A stretch of 64,000 bases of DNA from assembly GCF_041734735.1 (NCBI RefSeq), contig NC_134887.1, forward strand, positions 30,840,788-30,904,787, written 5' to 3'. The stretch is from Babylonia areolata (lineage: Eukaryota; Mollusca; Gastropoda; Neogastropoda; Buccinidae). Shown piece by piece: positions 55,445 to 64,000 of the stretch; positions within the stretch are counted from its first letter, which is position 1; every line of letters starts with the position of its first letter. The position numbers and the translations under genes are program-made. The notes under the pieces were generated by a model. It did not search any database, had not been told where the DNA came from, and saw only the letters and a program-made list of their open reading frames with translations.

Positions 55445-56208
55445 TTAATAAACATATTCAGTCACAGAAAATCAATGTACCAAAATCCGGGCATCCATAA
55501 GAAAATACTACTGAAAATGTATGACACAAGATTAAGTCAAAGAAAATGCTATAAAAGATGTAATCAGTTTCACACTGTTGGCAAATTCTATATGAATTAT
55601 GCGTGATGTTCAACAAAAACTAAAATAATTACTTTGGAATGTTGTCAGACCACAGAAACCCAACACCCACCTCACCATCTGTGTGAACATGATCATCAGA
55701 TCACCTTTCTAAACAAAACAATAAGGCTATTTATGCTCTCAAAAGAGTGACGCAAGGAAAGTAAAAAACCCCCAAAAAAACAAAAACAAAACAAAAAAAA
55801 CAACCCCCCAAAACAAAAAAACAACAACAAGATAAATCAAATGGAACCATTTATCTGACACAATAACAACACTAATCATAACTGGAATATGGATCAGAAA
55901 TGTCGCCCCACTTGGTTTGAATAGAAATGACACAATGATTACATCAGTCATAACTTGAACATTGGTCAGAAATGCAACTCCACTTTGAATTATAATGATG
56001 AATTTGATCCATGAGTTTTATTTGAAATAATCATGTCTATCAAATCAGTTTTCTCACAAAAAGCTCTGTACTGTACAGAATAAAATAAACTATTGAAAAA
56101 ACAACAACCCCAAACCCCAACAACACCAAAAAAAACCCAAAAAAAAAAAACCCGACCAGTCAATGCGTGTGTGTCAAGTCACAACGTGCGCATTGCACAG
56201 AGCTTTAC

Positions 56209-57815
56209 CTCATACCGACCATAAAAGCCCATCGCGTACAAGTCCTGATGCCCGCTGTCCCAATGAACGCGCACTCTTCTCCCTTCAATCCCTGTGACCG
56301 TCCCCGCGTGTGAGGGGCAGCTACCCTGCACAGGACCAACAGCAAGAACTGACCTTACTGTGTTCATATTATAAACTGCACATGTCCTACCCAGTAATAT
56401 CGTATTCATTTTTTTTTTCATGCTCTTTTCATTCTTCATTTACCGGTTCTAAATTATACACACACCTGTTTATAGGGGTGAAACTCTTCATCCGCGGTCA
56501 TAACTGAACTGAATTTTTGCTGAATTATATCAGTCTTAGTTGTTACAATGGAAACAACACTGTGACTTCAGTTTACAATATCATATGTATTAATTACAAA
56601 ATTATGATCAATAAAAACTTTTTTTCTTATAAAAAGAAAATTAATAAATAAAAGCAAGAACTGACCTCCCAGTGGTCACAGAACTACTCTTTCCTTCTCC
56701 ATCCACACACACACACACACAACCTACATACATACACTGATCTGATACAGCACTAGCAGTTGGGGTTATCTGTAAAAGTGTTTCTGAGGTGCTGGTGTGT
56801 TTGCACTCTGTTTTAAATTTTTTTTTTTATATTATATATAATAATTTATGTTCTCTCTGTGTGTGTATGTGTGTGTGTGTGTGTGTATGTGTGTGTCTGT
56901 GTATGTGTGTGTGTAGTAATAATAATAATGCTAGTACTAATAATGATAATAATGTACATTTGGAAAGCACCCTTTCTCTCAAAGTCCAAGGAGATGTTGT
57001 CATCGCCTCAGGCACGCCACAACATGTAGCCCGTTTTCTCTAGATGTGCGTGTTTGACAGGGTGACAGAAACTACAAGGCAGTCCATTCAATTTCTCTTT
57101 CATGTTCATTTTACTTAATTCAGTATCCACTTTGAAATATTCATATGCAGTTAACACATCGATGGTGTTGTTAATGTTTGTGTTCTGTCTACAATTTGTA
57201 TTTTTCTTTTCTTTGAATTGCGAATAAAAAAAAACAAGTTCAGGCCACCTTCAAACCAAACCATAAATTGTGATTGTTTTTGGATTCGGATCCTCAATGA
57301 AATAAAGCATTGATGATCTGGAAATACAGCTTGATCCAGAAGACTTACAACCTGTTACTGGTATGACTGTGAATTTTTTTTTCCCCACGATGTTTTATCA
57401 AAATTTGGTACTGGCAAAGTATTTCCAGAGAAAATGACAATGTTAAAGTTTACCATGCACACAGATATACATACAGACACACACACACACACACAACCAA
57501 ACATGGGGTTATTACATAGACTCACATTGTTTACATAAACCAGTCAAAAAATCAATGAAATTGGTTTGTCTCTCCCTCCCTCTACAATCCCTCCCAATCA
57601 GAAGGTGAATTCTCCCAGTCTCACAACTACTCTCTTTTTTTTGTTTTTGGTTTTGTTTCTTCTTTTCTTTGGGTTATTGTTTGTTTTTGTTTTTTTTTTG
57701 TTTTTTGCACAAACCATCTTTCTATGGTTCCAGTCCTTCCCACGCTCTACCCTGTCTCCCACTTTGACAATGCTCTCCTGTTCACGTCCAGACAGATTGC
57801 TGACAGCGACCAATC
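56209..57815 (-). CDS. MIB/HERC2-domain protein, two internal exons
   Basis: Exon 57715-57815 (acceptor GGTCAG, donor GTTTGT) and exon 56209-56325 (acceptor TGTGCAG, donor GTAAAG) join in phase 0. The product reads VKVGDRVERGKDWNHRKM, then AGTVTGIEGRRVRVHWDSG and QDLYAMGFYGRYE. This is the MIB/HERC2 fold: a VGxRVxRGxDW start, a GxV step, a VxVxWDxG strand, and a final Y-x-M/C-G-x-x-G-x-Y-x-L. The domain occurs in the ubiquitin ligases Mind bomb and HERC2 and in other mollusc proteins, and takes part in substrate binding. The first exon starts with two bases of a split codon, so exons upstream are missing here, and the 3' part is also unassigned. Which family member this is cannot be told. Confidence 0.75.
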
Positions 57816-58095
57816 CTGACCACAGATGCAGAGAAAAGCGTCAGCAATGCGGCTGCAGGCACTAAAGACAGAAATTATCAGTTTGCAACATTTTTTTTTT
57901 CTTTGCAGACAATCAAGTGAAAACGGAAAGAGGGGAAGGGAGGAGGTGGGGGGGGGGTATGAACCATGGTGTGTGAAATCAGTGTGGTGTAAGTTTAAAG
58001 TGCAGTTGTTGCTTTCTGTGCACTTTTCAACAGCGTCATTCATTTTTCTGAACACTGAAGCAAAGCAGTCCCATGAGGAAGAAGTCCAGGTAAAG

Positions 58096-59545
58096 AACAG
58101 TGACTGACATCCTGACCTGTAAGCTGTGTCTGATCTCTGTGAGGTGACAGCCCTTCACTGACATCCTGACCTGTAAGCTGTGTCTGATCTCTGTGAGGTG
58201 ACAGCCCTTCACTGACATCCTGACCTATAAGCTGTGTCTGATCTCTGTGAGGTGACAGCCCTTCACTGACATCCTGACCTGTAAGCTGTGTCTGATCTCA
58301 GTGAGGTGACAGCCCTTCACTGACATCCAGACGTGTAAGATCTGTCTTATCACAGTGAGGTGACAAGCCTTCACTGACATCCTGTCCTGTAAGCTCTGTC
58401 TTATCACAGTGAGGTGACAGCCCTTCACTGACATCTTAACCTGTAAGCTGTGTCTGATTTCAGTAAGGTGACAACCTTTCACTGACATCCTGACCTGTAA
58501 GCTGTATCTGATCTCTATGAGGTGACAGCCCTTCACTGACATCCTGACCTGTAAGCTGTATCTGATCTCTGTGAGGTGACAGCCCTTCACTGACATCCTG
58601 ACCTGTAAGCTGTATCTGATCTCTATGAGGTGACAGCCCTTCAATGACATCCTGACCTGTAAGCTGTATCTGATCTCTGTGAGGTGACAGCTCTTCACTG
58701 ACATCCTGACCTGTAAGCTGTGTCTGATCTCAGCGAGGTGACAGCCCTTCACTGACATCCTGACCTGTAAGCTGTATCTGATCTCTATGAGGTGACAGCC
58801 CTTCACCGACATCCTGACCTGTCAGCTCTGATCTCAGTGAGGTGACAGCTCTTCACTGACATCCTGACCTGTAATCTGTACCTGATCTCTGTGAGGTGAC
58901 AGCCCTTCACTGACATCCTGACCTGTAAGCTGTGTCTGATCTCAGTGAGGTGACAGCTCTTCACTGACATCCTGACCTGTAAGCTGTGTCTGATCTCAGT
59001 GAGGTGACAGCCCTTCACTGACATCCTGACCTGTAAGCTGTGTCTGATCTCAGTGAGGTGACAGCCCTTCACTGACATCCTGACCTGTAAGCTGTGTCTG
59101 ATCTCAGTGAGGTGACAGCCCTTCACTGACATCCTGACCTGTAAGCTGTGTCTGATTTCAGTGAGGTGACAACCCTTCACTGACATCCTGACCTGTAAGC
59201 TCTGATTTCAGTGAGGTGACAGCCCTTCACTGACATCCTGACCTGTAAGCTCTGAAGGTGACAGCCCTTCACTGACATCCTGACCTGTAAGCTCTGAAGG
59301 TGACAGCCCTTCACTAACATCCTGACCTGTAAGCTCTGTTGGATTTCAGTGAGGTGACAACCCTTCACTGACATCCTGACCTGTAAGCTCTGATCTCAGT
59401 GAGGTGACAACCCTTCACTGACATCCTGACCTGTAAGCTCTGTCTGATCTCAGTGAGGTGACAACCCTTCACTGACATCCTGACCTGTAAGCTCTGTCTG
59501 ATCTCAGTGAGGTGACAACCCTTCACTGACATCCTGACCTGTAAG
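58096..59545 (+). repeat. 54-base minisatellite, about 27 copies
   Basis: Unit: TGACATCCTGACCTGTAAGC, TGTGTCTGATCTCAGTGAGG, TGACAGCCCTTCAC. 54 is a multiple of three, so a minus frame (MSVKGCHLTEIRHSLQVR repeated) stays open; it is not a gene. Sub-units shortened to about 36 bases occur near 59245-59310. Confidence 0.95.
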
Positions 59546-59994
59546 CATGCAGCCTTGCTGATTTCTGTCTTTCACTGATAAAAGCAAAAAACAAACATGG
59601 TGTTGATCAATTCATATAGATATAAAAACAACAACAAAAATCCCATAACAGTTGTGGTATCATAAAACTATAAGAAAACACTGCTCTATCATGAGAGAAA
59701 CCAAAAAAAAATGAGGAAGTCATACAGACACAGATACAGACACATACACATACACACACAGAGAGGAAGACACACAAAGCTAAAATATTTGTTTGAACAA
59801 ACTTAACGAGTGTCAAAAACACCCACAATACAGACGGAATAACTCACTGCTCCATTACCCAGAAAGGATTCACTTGGAGTCGGACCAACTTATAGAGCAT
59901 TCAAAATACCCACAAGAAATAAATCAACGCTCCGTTACCCAGATTTGCGATCTCTCCCTTCACTTTCTCCCAGTCCGGGCTGAAAACCTCAGTT

Positions 59995-60176
59995 TTATTT
60001 CACGGGTCTGTCGCTCTGTTTCTCAAGGTCGTCCAAACGGGCCCTCAGGGACTGACGCATCTGCAGCAAGGATCCTTCTGACGCAGACTGGGCCACACGT
60101 TCCACAGCTGTGGCGTTCTGTGTCAGGGCGGCCCCGGTCTTTGTCACTCCCAGTGACCTGTCCACAGATGCAACAG
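59995..60176 (-). CDS. terminal exon of an unidentified helical protein
   Basis: The minus-strand frame reads SLGVTKTGAALTQNATAVER, then Ser/Glu-rich sequence and RARLDDLEKQSDRPVK, and stops with TAA at 59995-59997. It is hydrophilic and helix-forming. The acceptor is either at 60177-60178 (GATTTTAG) or at 60158-60159 (GTGGACAG). An AATAAA polyadenylation signal (59994-59999) overlaps the stop codon, so the 3' UTR would be very short. Its GC-rich codons contrast with the AT-rich surroundings, which supports real coding. Upstream exons lie beyond the LINE fragment or outside the window. I do not recognise the family; it is probably not part of the MIB/HERC2 gene unless as an alternative end. 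Confidence 0.55.
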
Positions 60177-60194
60177 CTAAAATCATCGTGTCCC

Positions 60195-60660
60195 TCCTCT
60201 CTCTCTCACCTCCACTACTGTCGCTCTCTCGTCTGGTTTGCCTGCTTCATCCAAATTCACTCCCTTCAGCTCGTAACATAACTCTGCCACCAGACTTGTC
60301 CTCAGAAAGAAAATATCTGAGCACACCACTCCTCTCTTGCTATCTCTCCATTGGCTCTCTGTCTCACACAGAATAAAGTACAAGTTCATCATGCTATGTA
60401 AAAAATGTATGAACAAACCTGACCCTTCCGGTCTCTGTGACCGCCTTCACCTCCACACCCCAGCTTCAGATCCACTCTGTTTCTGTGTTCCCAGATTCAG
60501 ACACTCAACAGTCAACTGCCGCTCTTTTTTCAGTCTTAGACCCTTACGCTTCTGAACCACCTCCCTCTTTCGCTTTGTCAAATCTCTGCATTCTTTCAAG
60601 TCTGGCATTAAAACCCACCTCTTTTCAATCAATCAATCCCTCATGTGTCTGAAACACACA
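60195..60660 (+). mobile_element. CR1/L2-type LINE 3' fragment
   Basis: Corresponds to the last third of the LINE at 62346-63850: TCGTCTGGTTTGCCTGCTTC, then CTCTCCATTGGCTCTCTGTC and AAACCCACCTCTTTTCAA are shared. It is more degenerate and has no open frame. Confidence 0.75.
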
Positions 60661-61351
60661 GGGTACAGACATTTGCCTTCAGGCTCACCATAAGAGAGGG
60701 ACAGAAAGTTAAAAGCTCTTTTTAGAAAAATTCAAATAAAGCTAACAATAATTTCATCATACGAATCAAACGCATTCGAGCCCAAAATAAAAGAATCACT
60801 CACTCACAAGTCATATGATCCGTGAGGGGGGAGGGAATGGGGCAAAAGGTGGAAGAGAGAGGGAAGCAATAACACTGCACAATCACCATCAAAGTAACTT
60901 ATCACACTGTAATCCAAACTGTAAAATATGAAAATTTGAAATACAAATATGATATAAATTAAAAAAAAAAAAATCTACCTTTATAACTTAACTTGATTTC
61001 AGATTATCCAAATGGGGGACAGGCCGCATGTGTACAAAAAGAAAACATTCACATACACAGACAAACACACATCCCCCCCAACACTCACACACAAAGACAC
61101 CCCCCATACACACACACCCCACCCACCAACCCCCACACACATGCACACACAAATGTACTCAGGGCATCAATGTGAGTATATGAAAACAGGAGAGCAAAAC
61201 AACCAAATATTTCATACAAAAGGAAAAAACTCTGTGAATAAATCAATTCAACTATGCAATTAAGCCACATAAAAGCTAAACGTAAATCACAGACAGAGCA
61301 ATAAAAGTTGAATGTATATCACTGAATGCGCAAATCACAGGTATAGTACAC
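60661..61351. other. no gene seen; AT-rich with CA-rich patch
   Basis: 60661-60960 is AT-rich with nothing recognised. 61040-61150 is a C/A-rich patch (ACACACCCC-type). Confidence 0.5.
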
Positions 61352-61764
61352 AAGTGGAGTGTTGGCATAGAGGTAATGAGCCCGCCTAGGAAGCAAGAGA
61401 ATCTGAGTGCACTGGTTCGAATCCCACCGGCAGTCACCAGTATTTTCTCCCCCTCCACTAGACCTTGAGCGGTGGTCTGGACGTTAGTCATTCGGATGAG
61501 ACGATTAACTGGAGTCCCGTGTGCAGCATGCATTTAGCACACGAAAAAGAACCCATGGCAACAAAAGGGTTGTCCCTGGCAAAATTATGTAGAAAAATCC
61601 ACTTTGATAGGAAAACACATAAAATTGCAGGCAGAAAAATATTTTTAAAAATAGAAAAAAAATGGGTAGTGCTCTCAGTGTAGCAATGCGCTCTCCCTGG
61701 GGAGAGCAGCCTGAATTCACACAGAGAAATCTGTTGTGACAAAATGAGTAATACAAATACAAAC
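61352..61764 (+). mobile_element. tRNA-headed SINE, type B
   Basis: Head GGTAATGAGCCCGCCTAGG and GGTTCGAATCCCACC, shared centre, CTCCCTGGGGAGAGCAGC, and an A/T-rich tail (ATACAAATACAAA). Confidence 0.85.
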
Positions 61765-61833
61765 AGCCATACACAAACAGCCGCCCCCTACTTCTTCCCA
61801 GTCTACAGTTTATCTTTCTATATACAGGTTTCA

Positions 61834-62249
61834 GGGTTCGAATTTAACTTTTTTTTTTTTTTTTTTGAGTGCCAGTCGGGCACTCTGGACAAAACATTTG
61901 AGTGCCCAATTGTGGTTTTGAGTGCCAGCATAATAAAAATGAAATAAAATGTGCCAAGGAAAGTCTTTCTTCGGGAGCCTTTCTTTCAACACTGAAGATG
62001 GGAAACATCGTTTGTCGCTAATGCCCCATGAACATCAACATCCAATCACGCACAAACAAAGATGCTGCTCCGCGAAGCGAGCTGCAGCAGCTGACACTGC
62101 ATTTTGATCAACCACGTTCAAGCTTGCTTTCTTGGTGAGTCTTTTAATTAATTTTCTTTCTATCAATTTTTGAGTGTCAACTGGGCACTCTCGACAGAAA
62201 ATTTGCGTGCCCGAGCATTTGCACCCTGGCACCCGCTAAATTCGAACCT
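61834..62249. mobile_element. small TIR element with 9-bp target-site duplications
   Basis: Ends are inverted: GGGTTCGAATTTA at the left and TAAATTCGAACCT at the right (12 of 13 match). CAGGTTTCA flanks both sides (61825-61833, 62250-62258). Inside, two direct copies of a 40-base segment (GAGTGCCAGTCGGGCACTCT and GAGTGTCAACTGGGCACTCT starts) read on the minus strand as GTQMFCPECPTGT and GTQIFCRECPVDT. It has a T run near the left end. It is non-autonomous; the superfamily is uncertain. Confidence 0.75.
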
Positions 62250-62345
62250 CAGGTTTCATAAGTGTCACCTTCTTTCATTCTTCTGAATCTGAGCTATGCA
62301 CGCACGTGAATCAATGTGTGTAAGCACTTTGGCCATGCACAAGAT

Positions 62346-63850
62346 TTTGTGCTGTATGATACCCAACCTTGATGCAAATATTTTGAAAAATTATCGACCA
62401 GTTTCTAACCTTCCTTTCCAGTCCAAACTCCTTGAAAAATCTGTCCTGAAGCAACTCAACAACCATCTTTGTTTCAACAATCTCCTTCACCCTTTTCAGT
62501 CTGCATATCGTGCCGCCCACAGCACCGAAACCACTCTCTTTCACATCCTGAACAATCCACTGCTGGTGTCTGACTCAGGAAAAATTTCCCTTCTCAATCT
62601 TCTTGACTTGTCAGCCGCCTTTGACACAATAGACCATTCAATCCTTTTTCCCCGTCTTCATTTTACATTTTGCATCAACAGCACTGTTCTCAACTGATTC
62701 AAATCTTATCTCACTGATCGATTCCAGTCTGTCATTGTCGATAATTTCCAGTCTGAACCTGTTAAAATCAAACACGGAGTCCCACCGGGATCTGTTTTAG
62801 GCCCAGTTCTCTTCACACTGTACAATGCTCCTCTTGCTGAGATTATCAACCACCACAATGTTAGTCATCATTCCTGTGCTGTTGACGCTCAACTTCAGAA
62901 GAGTGATACCCCTGAAAAATTGTCCTCGCTCTTACAAGAAACATCTGAATGGTTCATGGACATTAAAAACTGGATGACTCTAAATAAGTTACAATTGAAT
63001 GCAGACAAAACCGAAGTAATGATCACAGGAACTAAACAAAAACTCTCTTCCATCACAGCTGACAAAATCAAACTTGGCAGTACATCCATCCCTCTTTCCA
63101 GCTCAGTCAGGAACCTCGGCGTTGTCCTTGACAACACACTGTCCATGCAAAAATTTATCAGTCAGAGATGTCAATCCTGCTACTGTCACCTGCTACTGTC
63201 AACTGCGACGCATCAGTTCCATTCGGAAATATCTGTCCACCGCCACATCTAGACTTGTCGTTTCTCTCATTCTCTCTCATCTTGACTACTGTAACTCCCT
63301 ATTGTCTGGTTTGCCTGCTTCATTCATTCAGTCCCTTCAGCGCATACAAAACTGCTGCGTGACTCGTCCTCACAAAGAAAAGATCTGACCACATCACTCC
63401 TATTTTGCAACATCTCCATTGGCTCCCTGTCTCACAAAGAATAAAGTATAAGATCAGCACGCTATGTTATAAATGTATTCACAAATCTGCCCATTCCTGT
63501 CTTTGTGGGTGCCTTCACCTGTACACACCATCTTGCTCACTACGATCGGCTTCGGATCCACTCTGTTTATGCATACCCAGATTCAAACACTCCACTGTTA
63601 GACGCTGTTCTTTCTCTGTCTCTGGACCTTGTATTTGGAATGAACTTCCTCTTTTGCTTCGTCAGGTCTCCGCACTCAGCTCTTTCAAGTCTGGCCTTAA
63701 AACCCACCTCTTTTCAAGATAGCTTCCCTCCCCTACCTCTTCCTTGTCTTCAGTTTCTTCAGTTTTAGAGTTATGCATGCATGTGAATGACTGGTGTGAA
63801 AACACTTAGATTTGTCTCTGCACAAGATTCAGCGCTATATGAATACCATT
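62346..63850 (+). mobile_element. CR1/L2-type LINE, 5'-truncated, degenerate
   Basis: Reverse-transcriptase blocks are in order: NYRPVSNLPFQSKLLEK, FQSAYRAAHSTETTL, LLDLSAAFDTIDHSIL, HGVPPGSVLGPVLFTLYNA, LNADKTEVMITGTK, LGVVLDNTLS, LSHLDYCNSLLSGLP and, after a frame change, LHWLPVSQRIKYKI. A TGA interrupts the frame near 62695 (expected Trp), the catalytic YADD box reads CAVD, and frames shift near 63190 and 63390. The 3' end (CAGCGCTATATGAATACC, then ATT repeats) is typical of CR1/L2 elements. The copy is inactive. Confidence 0.9.
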
Positions 63851-64000
63851 ATTATTATTATTATTATTATCATTGTCATGATTATTATTATTATCATGAT
63901 TATTATCATCATTATTATTCTCATAATCATCACCATTATTATTATTATCATTATCATATCATTATTATTATAATCATTAGCGTTATCATTATTATCATTT
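63848..64000. repeat. (ATT/ATC)n tail of the LINE
   Basis: ATTATTATT with ATC and ATG variants runs to the window edge. It follows the LINE 3' end and probably grew from it. Confidence 0.85.

Larger units (their letters stand above)
54292..55600 (+). repeat. three tandem units of about 452 bases, each with a MITE and a LINE tail
   Basis: Unit starts (GGGAACACTTAACCC) lie at 54292, 54743 and 55196, periods 451 and 453; the third unit ends near 55600. Each unit holds a TTAA-flanked MITE, about 150 bases of other sequence, and in the first two units a copy of the LINE 3' tail (CATGTTTTTGCAAAATTAA, then A-rich). Units are nearly identical, so the amplification is recent. Confidence 0.9.

Noticed and set aside
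58225-59374. Minus-strand ORFs made of repeated MSVKGCHLTEIRHSLQVR
   Set aside because: Translation of the 54-base minisatellite; there is no start context, splice site or family resemblance.
58096-59545. CRISPR-like regular array
   Set aside because: Units are directly adjacent with no unique spacers, no cas genes, and the setting is a eukaryotic genome. The same holds for 44375-45600.

Overview
The window looks like nuclear DNA of an animal, most likely a gastropod mollusc. It has intron-rich genes with GT-AG splice sites. The rebuilt proteins resemble metazoan TMEM17 and CENP-M. The spacers are full of tRNA-headed SINEs, LINE fragments, small DNA transposons, (GT)n runs and minisatellites. 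The gastropod call rests on the SINE types and general style and is an inference; 'animal' is firm.

Layout. (1) 452-27260, minus strand: a large coiled-coil gene with 14 coding exons, running off the left edge. Its N-terminal half is disordered and Ser/Asp/Glu-rich, its C-terminal half is coiled coil; a spindle or centrosome role (astrin/SPAG5-like) is possible but weak. (2) 27516-31700, plus strand: complete TMEM17 (4 exons, 198 aa), head-to-head with gene 1. (3) 36534-40107, minus strand: complete CENPM (6 exons, 178 aa), found only by joining short exons. (4) 41021-41926, plus strand: a helical protein tentatively apolipoprotein L-like, head-to-head with CENPM. (5) 42-56 kb is mostly repeats: a retroposed insert, a 23-bp satellite, a Ty3/Gypsy-type LTR fossil, an inverted SINE pair, a duplicated block, a LINE without reverse transcriptase, and a three-unit tandem block carrying a piggyBac-like MITE. 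(6) 56209-57815, minus strand: two exons making a MIB/HERC2 domain. (7) 59995-60176, minus strand: a terminal exon of an unidentified gene. (8) 60.2-64 kb: CR1/L2-type LINE pieces, a SINE and a TIR element with 9-bp target duplications.

The most unusual theme is minisatellites built on or beside 3' splice sites. TMEM17 intron 3 holds about seven copies of a segment nearly identical to its own exon-4 acceptor. The coiled-coil gene has a ten-copy array that starts at one exon acceptor and repeats that acceptor's context, and a 2-kb array next to another acceptor. A 54-bp minisatellite at 58.1-59.5 kb is an expanded internal piece of an interspersed repeat with single copies at 12.6 and 38.7 kb.

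Functionally, TMEM17 acts at the ciliary transition zone and CENP-M at the inner kinetochore. The coiled-coil gene may belong to the same cell-division/centrosome area, but nothing here shows that the genes act together.
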